In this document: positions 8,998 through 17,578 of the stretch, piece by piece
Numbering within the stretch: the first letter of the stretch is position 1
Layout: the number at the start of each line of letters is the position of its first letter
From: Eubacteriaceae bacterium UBA6119
Lineage (GTDB): Bacteria > Bacillota > Clostridia > Eubacteriales > UBA1433
Direction of reading: 5' to 3'
DNA: 64,000 nt
NCBI GenBank assembly: GCA_002423395.1
Contig: DIVZ01000005.1
Coordinates: 1-64,000 of the forward strand
Made by a program: the position numbers and the translations under genes
The notes under the pieces: generated by a model
Told to the model about the DNA's origin: nothing
What the model saw: the letters and a program-made list of their open reading frames with translations, nothing else
Databases searched by the model: none

Positions 8998-9024
8998 TTG
9001 ACATTTTAGCACCTTAATATAAAA
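8998..9024 (+). promoter_or_regulatory. Promoter of the hydrogenase operon
   Basis: A perfect -35 TTGACA lies at 8998-9003. The best -10 is TAAAAC (9020-9025, 16-bp spacer) or TATAAA (9018-9023, 14-bp spacer); neither is ideal. It lies 20-25 bp before the strong Shine-Dalgarno of the first gene, so the leader is very short. Confidence 0.5.
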
Positions 9025-9046
9025 CAATTTTTTAGGAGGTTTTCTA

Positions 9047-9517
9047 ATGGCTGATTTTGTAAGTATCAAAAACTTAGAACCATTAAAACAGATTATTGCA
9101 AAACACAAAGATGAACCGGGTTGCGCAATGCCGATACTCCAAGAAACGCAGGGAGCATACGGATATTTGCCAATAGAGCTGCAAAAGGAAATAGCTGAAG
9201 CACTGGGCGTTTCCTTATCAGAAATCTACGGTATCGTAACATTCTACACACAGTTTACAACAGTGCAAAAAGGTAAAAACAGAATAGGTGTATGCCTCGG
9301 AACGGCTTGCTATGTAAGGGGTTCGCAGAAAATACTTGATAGAATTGAACGCGAACTTAACATTAAAGTAGGCGATAACACAGGTGATATGAAATTTGCA
9401 CTTGCGGCAACGCGTTGCTTAGGCGCTTGCGGTCTTGCGCCTGTTATGATGATTAATGATGATGTATACGGCGATTTGAGTCCGGATAAAATTCCGGATA
9501 TTCTTGCTAAATATTAG
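9047..9517 (+). CDS. hydC: Electron-bifurcating hydrogenase, NuoE-like subunit (HydC/HndA type)
   Basis: 156-residue thioredoxin-fold [2Fe-2S] protein homologous to NuoE. The cluster ligands are visible as C83, C88 (CLGTAC) and C124, C128 (CLGAC). It relays electrons within the soluble HydABC complex, which couples NADH and reduced ferredoxin oxidation to H2 formation, or the reverse. Its ATG at 9047 follows AGGAGG. It is the first gene of a three-gene operon, with the NuoF-like gene 17 nt downstream. The symbol follows Thermotoga usage; HndA of Desulfovibrio is the same family. Confidence 0.9.
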   Translation: MADFVSIKNLEPLKQIIAKHKDEPGCAMPILQETQGAYGYLPIELQKEIAEALGVSLSEIYGIVTFYTQFTTVQKGKNRIGVCLGTACYVRGSQKILDRIERELNIKVGDNTGDMKFALAATRCLGACGLAPVMMINDDVYGDLSPDKIPDILAKY

Positions 9518-9534
9518 GAGCGGAGGTGTCTGAA

Positions 9535-11406
9535 TTGAAGAAATCTTATCAAGAAATACTTGAAATCGGTAAAAAAACACTTGACAAAATTGGTCTTCGT
9601 GACGGCCTAGAAGCAAAAACTGAGTGTAAAACTCAGATAATGGTTTGCGGCGGTACAGGTTGCCATTCACAGAGTTCAAATGTTTTAATAGATAAATTAA
9701 GAGCGGAATTAAAAGCAAATAAACTTGACAAACAAGTTGAAGTTTTCCAAACGGGTTGTTTCGGACTTTGCCAAAAAGGGCCGATAGTAGTTATTTATCC
9801 GGAAGGAACTTTCTATTCTCATGTAAAACCTGAAGATTTTAAAGATATAGTAGAAACGCATATAATAGGCGGAAAAATAGTAGACAGATTGGTGCTTGAC
9901 GAAATAAAAGCAGATCCGAATGACGGATTAAACAAATTACAGTTTTACAAAAAACAAAACCGTAACGCACTTGGTCTTTGCGGCAAAATAGATCCAGAAA
10001 ACATTGATGAATATATTGCGTTTGACGGATACAAAGCATTATATAAAGCAATTACAGAAATGTCTCAGGATGATGTTGTTAAAGAAATGCTGGATTCCGG
10101 CTTAAGAGGAAGAGGCGGCGCAGGTTTCCCGACAGGAATGAAATGGAAATTTGCCAGAATGGCTCAAAACGAAAAGAAATTTGTTGTATGTAATGCTGAC
10201 GAAGGCGACCCGGGCGCATTTATGGATCGTTCCGTAATTGAAGGCGCACCGCACGTTGTAATTGAAGGTATGGCAATTGCCGCTAAAGCTATAGGCGCTG
10301 ACGAAGGATATGTTTATGTTAGAGCTGAATATCCTATAGCTGTTAAACGTCTTATGATAGCAATTGATGAAGCAAGAGAATACGGATTGCTCGGTAAAGA
10401 CATTATGGGTACAGGATTTAATTTTGACCTTCATGTACGTCTCGGCGCAGGCGCATTTGTATGCGGCGAAGAAACGGCGCTTCTTAACTCGGTAGAAGGA
10501 AAACGAGGCGAACCACGTCCGCGTCCTCCGTTCCCGGCAAATGAAGGCTTATTCAAAAAACCGACTATTATAAACAATGTTGAAACATTGGCTAATGTTC
10601 CTAAAATTATACTTAACGGCGCAGCTTGGTTTGCAGGCATGGGCACAGAAGACAGCAAAGGAACAAAAGTTTTCGCAGTTGGCGGAAAAATTGAAAACAC
10701 GGGTCTTGTTGAAATTCCTATGGGAACAACATTGCGTGAAATAATATATGACATAGCCGGCGGTATTCCGAATGGCAAAAAATTCAAAGCTTGCCAGACA
10801 GGCGGCCCTTCTGGCGGATGTATTCCTGCTCAGAACCTTGACACACCTATAGATTTCGGTTCTCTCGCGAAAATCGGATCAATGATGGGTTCAGGCGGTA
10901 TGATCATTCTTGACGAAGACAACTGTATGGTTGACGTTGCAAGATTCTTTATGGACTTCATAGTTGACGAATCTTGCGGCAAATGTTCTCCTTGCCGCAT
11001 AGGCACAAAGAGAATGCTTGAAATTCTTAATAAAATCTGCGACGGCAAAGGCGAAGACGGCGATATTGAAAAACTGGAAGAAATTGCGAAAGCTATTAAA
11101 GCAGGTTCGCTTTGCGCTCTCGGTCAAACAGCCGCTAATCCTGTTCTTTCAACGATTAAATATTTCAGAGATGAATATGAAGCTCATATTTATGATAAAA
11201 AATGTCCGGCGGGCGTATGCAAGAACCTTATTGGGTACACAATAAACAAAGACAAATGCAAAGGCTGCTCACTGTGCGCTAAAAAATGCCCGGTAGACGC
11301 TATATCTGGTCAGATAAAATCACCGTATACAATTGATCAATCAAAATGTATTAAATGCGGATTATGCTATGATTCTTGCAAATTTGCAGCAATTGAAAGA
11401 AAATAA
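9535..11406 (+). CDS. hydB: Electron-bifurcating hydrogenase, NuoF-like flavoprotein subunit (HydB/HndC type)
   Basis: 623 residues in three parts. The N-terminal NuoE-like thioredoxin [2Fe-2S] domain (about 35-125) carries CGGTGCHS and CFGLC. The NuoF core has the FMN/NADH loops GLRGRGGAGFPTGMKW and CNADEGDPGAFMDR and a [4Fe-4S] motif SCGKCSPCR. Two C-terminal ferredoxin clusters follow (CKGCSLCAKKCP and CIKCGLCYDSC). This is the NAD(H)-binding, bifurcating-flavin subunit. A TTG at 9535 follows GGAGGTG by six bases and is preferred over the GTG at 9526, which lies inside that Shine-Dalgarno. The hydA gene is 25 nt downstream. Confidence 0.93.
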   Translation: MKKSYQEILEIGKKTLDKIGLRDGLEAKTECKTQIMVCGGTGCHSQSSNVLIDKLRAELKANKLDKQVEVFQTGCFGLCQKGPIVVIYPEGTFYSHVKPEDFKDIVETHIIGGKIVDRLVLDEIKADPNDGLNKLQFYKKQNRNALGLCGKIDPENIDEYIAFDGYKALYKAITEMSQDDVVKEMLDSGLRGRGGAGFPTGMKWKFARMAQNEKKFVVCNADEGDPGAFMDRSVIEGAPHVVIEGMAIAAKAIGADEGYVYVRAEYPIAVKRLMIAIDEAREYGLLGKDIMGTGFNFDLHVRLGAGAFVCGEETALLNSVEGKRGEPRPRPPFPANEGLFKKPTIINNVETLANVPKIILNGAAWFAGMGTEDSKGTKVFAVGGKIENTGLVEIPMGTTLREIIYDIAGGIPNGKKFKACQTGGPSGGCIPAQNLDTPIDFGSLAKIGSMMGSGGMIILDEDNCMVDVARFFMDFIVDESCGKCSPCRIGTKRMLEILNKICDGKGEDGDIEKLEEIAKAIKAGSLCALGQTAANPVLSTIKYFRDEYEAHIYDKKCPAGVCKNLIGYTINKDKCKGCSLCAKKCPVDAISGQIKSPYTIDQSKCIKCGLCYDSCKFAAIERK

Positions 11407-11431
11407 AGGAAAGGAAATATAGGCGATTATA

Positions 11432-13186
11432 ATGGAAATGTTGAATATAAAAATTAACGGCCAAGATTATCAGGTACCGAAAGGTTCAACTATATTGGAA
11501 GCCGCAAGAACAAATAACATTCATATTCCGACGCTTTGCTACCTTAAAGGTATAAACGAAGTCGGCGCATGCCGTATGTGCTTGTGCGAAATAAAAGGCG
11601 GAAGAGCTTTGGTTGCAGCTTGCGTATACCCCTGCAATGAAGGAATGGAAGTTTTCACAAATACTCCACTTGTAAGAGAAACAAGAAGGGCGGTTTTGGA
11701 TTTAATACTTTCTAACCATAACAGAGAATGCACAACATGCGAAAGAAGCGGAGTTTGCGAACTTCAGCAAGTATCGGAAGATATGGGAATTAAAGAAATG
11801 AGATTCCCGGCGCAGAAAAAAGAAGAATTTACAATAGACGAAGTATCACCGTCAGTAGTAAGAGACGGAAGCAAATGCATACTTTGCGGACGCTGCGTAG
11901 CTGTATGCAAAGATGTACAAGGTCTTGGAGCAATGGGCCCGACAAGCAGAGGATTTAACAAATCTATCGATCCTGCATTCGGAATGTCGCTCGCAGAATC
12001 TAACTGCATTAACTGCGGTCAGTGTATTGTTAACTGCCCGGTTGGCGCATTAAAAGAAAAAGACGACACAGATAAAGTTTGGGCTGCGCTTGCGGATCCG
12101 ACAAAACACGTTGTTGTTCACTCAGCACCTTCTGTAAGAGCAGGTCTCGGCGAACCGTTTGGTATGCCGGTAGGATCGCTTGTTGCAGGAAAACTTGCAG
12201 CGTCACTCAGAAGATTAGGATTTGATAAAGTATTTGATACTAACTTTGCAGCTGATGTTTGCATAATGGAAGAAGGCACAGAATTAATAGGCAGAGTAAC
12301 AAAAGGCGGAGTACTTCCTTTAATTACAAGCTGCTCACCGGGTTGGGTTAAATATGCAGAGATGTATTATCCGGATCTGCTTGCTCATGTATCAAGCTGC
12401 AAATCACCGCAGGGTATGATGGGCTCAATCCTTAAATATCATTACGCAAAACAAGCAGGCATTGATGTAAAAGACATATTTGTAGTAAGCATTATGCCTT
12501 GCACAGCTAAAAAATATGAAGTATCAAGACCTGAACTCGCTGTAAACGGTATTCCGGATAACGATGTATCGATTACGACAAGAGAACTTGCAAGAATGAT
12601 CAAACAAGCAGGTATTGACTTTACTTCACTTCCAGATGAAGAATTTGATACTTACTATGGAGATTACACAGGCGCTGCTACAATATTCGGAGCAACAGGC
12701 GGCGTTATGGAAGCTGCGGCAAGAACAGCTGTAGAAGTAATAACAGGTAAAGAAGCTGCAACTATCGATTATGAAGGAGTTAGAGGTATCGAAGGCGTTA
12801 AAACTGCTGAAGTTAAAGCCGGAGACTTAACACTTAAAGTAATGGTAGCACACGGCGGCGCAAACATCAGAACAGTTATGGATAAATTAAGAGCGGGCGA
12901 ACTTAAAGACGTTCATTTCATTGAACTTATGGCATGCCCGGGAGGATGTGTAAACGGCGGCGGACAGCCAATAGTTAACGCACAGGATAAGATGTTCAGA
13001 GATATAAGAGTAGAAAGAGCAGCTGCACTTTATAAAGAAGATAAAGATGTTTTGAAACTCAGAAAATCTCATGAAAATCCTTCAGTTCAAAGACTGTACA
13101 AAGAATTCTTGGGCGAACCTAACAGCCATACAGCTCATGAATATCTGCACACAAAATATTCGGCTAAACCAAAAATCAGCAAATAA
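11432..13186 (+). CDS. hydA: [FeFe]-hydrogenase catalytic subunit (HydA/HndD type)
   Basis: 584-residue catalytic subunit. In order: a plant-type [2Fe-2S] domain (C36, C47, C50, C64), a His-Cys3 cluster (HNRECTTCERSGVC), two [4Fe-4S] motifs (CILCGRCVAVC, CINCGQCIVNCP), the H-domain and a C-terminal small-subunit-like segment. H-domain signatures are L1 TSCSPGW (299-305), L2 MPCTAKKYE (from 355) and L3 ELMACPGGCVNGGG. L1 has Ser302 where the textbook motif TSCCPGW has a second Cys. The enzyme evolves or consumes H2 together with the two preceding subunits. Maturases HydE, HydF and HydG are not in the window and must be encoded elsewhere. A strong terminator follows. Confidence 0.95.
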   Translation: MEMLNIKINGQDYQVPKGSTILEAARTNNIHIPTLCYLKGINEVGACRMCLCEIKGGRALVAACVYPCNEGMEVFTNTPLVRETRRAVLDLILSNHNRECTTCERSGVCELQQVSEDMGIKEMRFPAQKKEEFTIDEVSPSVVRDGSKCILCGRCVAVCKDVQGLGAMGPTSRGFNKSIDPAFGMSLAESNCINCGQCIVNCPVGALKEKDDTDKVWAALADPTKHVVVHSAPSVRAGLGEPFGMPVGSLVAGKLAASLRRLGFDKVFDTNFAADVCIMEEGTELIGRVTKGGVLPLITSCSPGWVKYAEMYYPDLLAHVSSCKSPQGMMGSILKYHYAKQAGIDVKDIFVVSIMPCTAKKYEVSRPELAVNGIPDNDVSITTRELARMIKQAGIDFTSLPDEEFDTYYGDYTGAATIFGATGGVMEAAARTAVEVITGKEAATIDYEGVRGIEGVKTAEVKAGDLTLKVMVAHGGANIRTVMDKLRAGELKDVHFIELMACPGGCVNGGGQPIVNAQDKMFRDIRVERAAALYKEDKDVLKLRKSHENPSVQRLYKEFLGEPNSHTAHEYLHTKYSAKPKISK

Positions 13187-13193
13187 TAAATAC

Positions 13194-13226
13194 AAAAAAG
13201 GGAACCCGTTTTTGGGTTCCTTTTTT
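13194..13226 (+). terminator. Terminator of the hydrogenase operon
   Basis: GGAACCC-GTTTTT-GGGTTCC with flanking A6 and T6 tracts makes a classic rho-independent terminator 8 nt after the hydA stop. It separates the hydrogenase operon from the Rnf operon. Confidence 0.9.
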
Positions 13227-13317
13227 GTTAAGAAAATATAATCAGTGTACAACTGTAAATAAATATAAAAATGTATTAACAGTTATTGCATTTATTTAAA
13301 TTTATTATCAAATACTT

Positions 13318-13335
13318 TAGTTATTATATTAACAA
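13318..13335. promoter_or_regulatory. Putative Rex operator upstream of the Rnf operon
   Basis: TAGTTATTATATTAACAA matches 12 of 14 fixed positions of the clostridial Rex consensus TTGTTAA-N4-TTAACAA; the right half-site is perfect. It ends 3 bp before the -35 of the rnf promoter, the same arrangement as upstream of the hydrogenase operon, which suggests common redox control of both operons. Confidence 0.5.
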
Positions 13336-13338
13336 TAT

Positions 13339-13367
13339 TTGACCTTTTTTATAAATAGGTATAAAAT
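13339..13367 (+). promoter_or_regulatory. Promoter of the Rnf operon
   Basis: TTGACC at 13339-13344 and TAAAAT at 13362-13367 with a 17-bp spacer, about 70 bp before the rnfC ATG. Confidence 0.6.
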
Positions 13368-13437
13368 TTTTAAATTAGTATTAGTATTGATTTTATACTT
13401 TATAAATTATTTAATTTTTGGAGGGGTGTTGCGGAAA

Positions 13438-14799
13438 ATGAATATCAAAAAGGCGACATTTAAAGGCGGAACACATTTAACCTATAACAAAGAGTTGACA
13501 TCAGGGCATAATGTTGAAGTGTCTATACCGCCTGAAGAGATTATTTTGCCTGTGTCAATGCACATAGGTGCGCCTGCCAAACCTATTGTAGGCGTAGGCG
13601 ATAAAGTTAAAATGGGTCAGAAAGTTGCGGAAGCGACAGGGTTTGTATCGGTGCCGATACATTCTTCAGTCTCCGGAGAAGTTATTGCAATAGAGCCCAG
13701 ACTTCATCCGAACGGTCAAAAAGTATTAAGTATAATAATTAAAAACGATATGCTTGATACACCGGATGAAAATATGCATCCTAATCCGGATTATAAAAAT
13801 TTAGGAAGCAAAGAAATCTTAAATATTATAAAGGAAGCAGGCATTGTAGGCCTAGGCGGAGCCACTTTTCCTACGCACGTTAAACTTTCAATACCTGAAG
13901 GAAAGAAAGTAGAGTATCTTATATTAAATGCAGCGGAATGCGAAGCATACCTGACAAATGACGAAGCTCTAATGATGACAAGCAGTGATGATATAATAAA
14001 AGGCCTGGAAATTGTAATGTATGTTTTGGGAATTGACAAAGCATATATAGGCATAGAAGACAATAAAAAAGCTGCAATTGAAAAAATGGTAGAAAGCGCG
14101 AAAGAGCTTAATGTAGATATTTATTCTTTGGCAACAAAATATCCTCAGGGAAGTGAAAAACATATAATCAAGGCTATTTCAGGAAGAGAAGTGCCATCGG
14201 GGAAACTTCCCATAGATGTTGGCTGTGTTGTTTTGAATGTGGCTACGGCAAAGGCAATTAAACAAGCAGTTATAGACGGCAAACCTTTGATAGAAAGAAT
14301 AGCGACAATAACCGGACACGGAATTAAGACGCCGAAAAGAATGCTTATAAGAGTAGGCACTCCTATTGAACATGTTTTAGAGCAATGCGGCGGATTTACT
14401 GATGCGGAAAAATTTATTCTAGGCGGTCCCATGATGGGCATAAGCCATTTTTCAAGCGAGACTCCGGTTATAAAAGGCGGTTCGGGATTTTTGTTGCTAA
14501 ATGAAAAAGAAATTGATGTATCCGAATCTAAAGAATGCATAAGATGCGGCAAATGCGTCAGCGCATGTCCGATGAGGCTTCTTCCTTTAATGATTTCAAA
14601 TGCGTCTGTAAATAATGATTTTGAAAAAGCTGAAAAGTACAATGCGATGGACTGCATAGAATGCGGAGCATGCTCTTATGTGTGTCCAGCAAAACGTATG
14701 CTTGTATCAAACATGCGCGTTGCAAAACGTGAAATTACAGCAATCAGAAAAGAAAAGGCAGCTATTGCCGAAGCTAAAGCGAAGGAGGCAAAAAATTAA
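13438..14799 (+). CDS. rnfC: Rnf complex subunit C
   Basis: 453 residues from the ATG at 13438, which follows GGAGGGG by 11 nt. Upstream in-frame codons would cover the promoter, so they are rejected. RnfC is the peripheral subunit carrying the NAD(H)/FMN site of the ferredoxin:NAD+ oxidoreductase. The NuoF-like glycine-rich loop GLGGATFPTHVKLS, an SLBB-like region and two ferredoxin motifs (CIRCGKCVSACPM, CIECGACSYVCPAKR) are visible. First gene of rnfCDGEAB, the usual clostridial order. The stop overlaps the rnfD start by one base. Confidence 0.95.
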   Translation: MNIKKATFKGGTHLTYNKELTSGHNVEVSIPPEEIILPVSMHIGAPAKPIVGVGDKVKMGQKVAEATGFVSVPIHSSVSGEVIAIEPRLHPNGQKVLSIIIKNDMLDTPDENMHPNPDYKNLGSKEILNIIKEAGIVGLGGATFPTHVKLSIPEGKKVEYLILNAAECEAYLTNDEALMMTSSDDIIKGLEIVMYVLGIDKAYIGIEDNKKAAIEKMVESAKELNVDIYSLATKYPQGSEKHIIKAISGREVPSGKLPIDVGCVVLNVATAKAIKQAVIDGKPLIERIATITGHGIKTPKRMLIRVGTPIEHVLEQCGGFTDAEKFILGGPMMGISHFSSETPVIKGGSGFLLLNEKEIDVSESKECIRCGKCVSACPMRLLPLMISNASVNNDFEKAEKYNAMDCIECGACSYVCPAKRMLVSNMRVAKREITAIRKEKAAIAEAKAKEAKN

Positions 14800-15758
14800 T
14801 GGATAAATTATTTATAGTATCATCATCTCCTCATATACGTTCTAATGTCAGCACTCAGAAAATAATGAGAGATGTGTTAATAGCGCTGACTCCGGCTATG
14901 ATTGCGGGTATTATTTACTTCGGTATAAGAGCATTGTATCTTACGGTAATTTGTGTAATAACCTGTGTATTAACAGAATGGTTATATGATAAAATAATGC
15001 ATAAAAAAACCACAATAGACGATTTAAGCGCAGTTGTTACAGGAGTTTTGCTGGCTTTTAATCTTCCTGCCAGCGCATCGTGGTGGATCGCTTTTGTGGG
15101 CAGTATTTTTGCGATATTAGTAGTTAAACAGATTTTTGGAGGCATAGGCCATAATTTCGTGAACCCGGCGTTAGCAGCAAGAGCTTTTTTAATGACTTGC
15201 TGGGGCGCAAGAATGACAGGCGGAGCTTTTATTCCGGTAGATGCAGTAACATCTGCTACGCCTCTGGGAATTTTAAAAGAAAAGCTTGCTGAAAATCTGC
15301 CTTCATATATGAACTTATTTTTGGGAACAAACGTATATGGCTGTATTGGAGAAGTAAGCAAAATAGCTCTTATAGCCGGCGGCATTTATCTTATCTGCCG
15401 TAGGGTAATAACTTGGAAAATTCCTGTGATTTACATAGGAACCGTATTTGTTTTATCGCTGATTTTTGGTCAGGATCCGCTTTTCCAAATTTTAGCGGGT
15501 GGGTTAATGCTGGGAGCTATTTTTATGGCGACAGATTACACAACATCGCCTATAACTTCAAAAGGACAGATTATTTATGCTGTAGGATGCGGATTGATAA
15601 CAGTTATAATAAGGCAGTACGGAGCATATCCAGAAGGCGTATCGTATTCGATACTTTTAATGAATGTTGCAGCTCCTTTAATAGACAGATACACCAAACC
15701 TCGCGTATTTGGAATAGAAAAAGTTAAGAAACTTAAAAAAAGGAGCGAGGTGGTTTAA
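14799..15758 (+). CDS. rnfD: Rnf complex subunit D
   Basis: 319-residue membrane subunit with about eight to ten hydrophobic segments, homologous to NqrB. Covalent FMN is expected on a threonine in the TSAT motif at residues 151-154 (DAVTSATPLG). Together with RnfA and RnfE it forms the ion-translocating core. The ATG overlaps the rnfC stop (TAATG). Whether Na+ or H+ is pumped cannot be told from sequence. Confidence 0.95.
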   Translation: MDKLFIVSSSPHIRSNVSTQKIMRDVLIALTPAMIAGIIYFGIRALYLTVICVITCVLTEWLYDKIMHKKTTIDDLSAVVTGVLLAFNLPASASWWIAFVGSIFAILVVKQIFGGIGHNFVNPALAARAFLMTCWGARMTGGAFIPVDAVTSATPLGILKEKLAENLPSYMNLFLGTNVYGCIGEVSKIALIAGGIYLICRRVITWKIPVIYIGTVFVLSLIFGQDPLFQILAGGLMLGAIFMATDYTTSPITSKGQIIYAVGCGLITVIIRQYGAYPEGVSYSILLMNVAAPLIDRYTKPRVFGIEKVKKLKKRSEVV

Positions 15759-15759
15759 A

Positions 15760-16374
15760 ATGAAAAAAGATATCGTTAAATTGGGATTGATTCTTTTTAT
15801 CATTTGCGTAGTAGCTGCCGGATTTCTTTCATTAACAAATTCGGTAACTGCTCCGATAATCGCTAAAAATCAGCTTCAGAGTGAAATACAGGCAAAACAA
15901 GAAGTATTGCCGCAGGGCAAGGAATTTAAAGAAATGGATTCCGGCAAAATGGCAGAACTGTTTAAAAATGCAAATAATGAAAAACTGAACAATATAGTTC
16001 AGATAAGCATAGCTGATGCGGACGGTAAATTTGTCGGCATGGTAATAAAAACATCAGTTACAGGATTTAAAGGAAGTATAGTGATGCTTGTAGGCATTGA
16101 TGCGAAAGGAAAGATTACTTCATATAAAATACTTTCGCATACCGAGACTCCGGGGCTTGGAGATAAAATAAGCGGAGAAAAATTTTCGGCGCAATTTGCG
16201 CAAAAATCAACGGATGCAGTCTTGGTAGTTGTTAAGAGAACGGTGCAAAAAAACAATGAAATTCAAGCTGTAACAGGCGCGACAATTTCGTCGAAAGCAG
16301 CGACGCTTGCCGTAAACAGCGCTATTGATGCCTATAACTTGGTCATAAACAGCACTGAAGGGGGGATAAAATAA
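15760..16374 (+). CDS. rnfG: Rnf complex subunit G
   Basis: 204-residue protein with one N-terminal membrane anchor (about 8-27) and an extracytoplasmic FMN-binding domain. The flavinylation motif TGAT is at 172-175 (AVTGATISSKA), so Thr175 should carry FMN by a phosphoester bond installed by an ApbE flavin transferase, which is not encoded here. It starts one base after the rnfD stop region and overlaps rnfE by one base. Confidence 0.95.
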   Translation: MKKDIVKLGLILFIICVVAAGFLSLTNSVTAPIIAKNQLQSEIQAKQEVLPQGKEFKEMDSGKMAELFKNANNEKLNNIVQISIADADGKFVGMVIKTSVTGFKGSIVMLVGIDAKGKITSYKILSHTETPGLGDKISGEKFSAQFAQKSTDAVLVVVKRTVQKNNEIQAVTGATISSKAATLAVNSAIDAYNLVINSTEGGIK

Positions 16375-16991
16375 TGAAATTTTTACAGCCCATTAAGAAT
16401 GGCATTTTCACGGAAAATCCAATATTCAGAATTGTTGTCGGGATGTGCCCCACTCTTGCTGTAACAACATCAGCAATAAACGGCATAGGAATGGGACTTT
16501 CAACTATGGCAGTTTTGGTAGGTTCGAATATAGTTTTATCAGCAATAAGGAAAATAGTGCCTGATAAAATAAGAATACCGATATTTGTAGTTGTTATTGC
16601 ATCGTTTGTAACCATAGTGGCGATGCTTCTTGAAGCATTTGTGCCCTCGATTTATAAAGCGCTTGGAATATATATTCCTTTGATTGTTGTTAACTGTATA
16701 ATAATTCAAAGAGCGGAAGCGTTCGCAAACAAAAATACTGTTTTAAGTTCATTGGCCGACGGGTTAGGGATGGGGATTGGGTTTACTGTTGCGCTTTTAA
16801 TGATGGGTTCAGTAAGAGAAATATTAGGAGTGGGAAGTATTTTCGGCATTAACATAATGGGCGCGAACTATGAGCCGGCAATGATATTTATTCAATCGCC
16901 CGGAGCATTTTTAACGCTTGGTTTTTTAATGGCTTTAGTTAATTTTATAAGTTATAAAAGAAAAGAAAAAATACAAGAGGCAGGTGAATAA
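16374..16991 (+). CDS. rnfE: Rnf complex subunit E
   Basis: 205-residue integral membrane subunit, about six hydrophobic segments, homologous to NqrD and to RnfA with inverted topology. The family motifs GMCPTLAVTTSAINGIGMG and NCIIIQRAEAFA are present; the cysteines in the membrane (C22 and the one in VNCIIIQ) contribute to the intramembrane Fe centre shared with RnfA. A GGGGGG Shine-Dalgarno lies inside the end of rnfG. Confidence 0.95.
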   Translation: MKFLQPIKNGIFTENPIFRIVVGMCPTLAVTTSAINGIGMGLSTMAVLVGSNIVLSAIRKIVPDKIRIPIFVVVIASFVTIVAMLLEAFVPSIYKALGIYIPLIVVNCIIIQRAEAFANKNTVLSSLADGLGMGIGFTVALLMMGSVREILGVGSIFGINIMGANYEPAMIFIQSPGAFLTLGFLMALVNFISYKRKEKIQEAGE

Positions 16992-16993
16992 GT

Positions 16994-17566
16994 ATGCGTT
17001 TGTTATTAATTATTGTAAGCGCGGTTTTAATAAATAATTTTGTTTTAGTTCAATTCTTAGGAATCTGCCCGTTTTTAGGTGTTACGAGAAAAGTAGAAAC
17101 AGCAATAGGCATGGGCGCGGCCGTAATATTTGTTATGACGCTTGCGTCTGCGATAACATATGTTGTTCAGTATGCAATACTTGAAAAGTTTAATATTCCG
17201 TTTCTCCAGACAATTGCTTTTATTTTGGTAATAGCGGCGCTTGTGCAATTTGTTGAACTTGTATTAAAGAAAACGAGTCCTTCGCTTTATCAGGCGCTGG
17301 GAGTATATCTTCCTCTGATTACAACAAACTGCGCAGTACTCGGCGTAGCGATATTAAACATTAATTATAATTATAATTTCATAGAAAGCGTAATTTTCGG
17401 AGCGGCTGCTGCTGCAGGATTCACGCTTGCTTTGATATTGTTTGCCTGCATCAGAGAAAGAATTGAATATTCTCCAATACCGAAAGCGCTGGAAGGATTT
17501 CCTATCGCGCTTATATCTGCGGCATTGATGTCGATTGCGTTTATGGGCTTTTCGGGGCTTATATAG
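16994..17566 (+). CDS. rnfA: Rnf complex subunit A
   Basis: 190-residue integral membrane subunit, about six hydrophobic segments, homologous to NqrE. The conserved INNFVLVQFLGICPFLGV and TTNCAVLGVAI blocks carry the cysteines (C25 and the one in TTNCAV) that pair with those of RnfE to hold the membrane-embedded iron centre. It starts two bases after rnfE and is followed within a few bases by rnfB. Confidence 0.95.
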   Translation: MRLLLIIVSAVLINNFVLVQFLGICPFLGVTRKVETAIGMGAAVIFVMTLASAITYVVQYAILEKFNIPFLQTIAFILVIAALVQFVELVLKKTSPSLYQALGVYLPLITTNCAVLGVAILNINYNYNFIESVIFGAAAAAGFTLALILFACIRERIEYSPIPKALEGFPIALISAALMSIAFMGFSGLI

Positions 17567-17578
17567 GAGGTTATGGCA

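Larger units (their letters stand above)
8703..9046 (+). other. 344-nt intergenic region between argS and the hydrogenase operon
   Basis: This AT-rich spacer has no credible gene. It holds a small palindrome just after argS (ATTTCT-T-AGAAAT), a weak terminator (8806-8841), a 6-2-6 inverted repeat GAATAT-TG-ATATTC at 8957-8970, a Rex-like operator at 8973-8990 and the hydrogenase promoter at 8998-9024. Nothing recognisable was seen between 8842 and 8950. Confidence 0.7.

Noticed and set aside
10102..11127. Several minus-strand open frames (72-118 codons) across the NuoF-like hydrogenase gene
   Set aside because: All lie antisense to a highly conserved coding region and have no family resemblance.
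14145..14657. Long minus-strand open frame of 170 codons inside rnfC
   Set aside because: Antisense to an intact, well-recognised gene; no ribosome-binding site and no recognisable protein. A shadow of codon use in rnfC.
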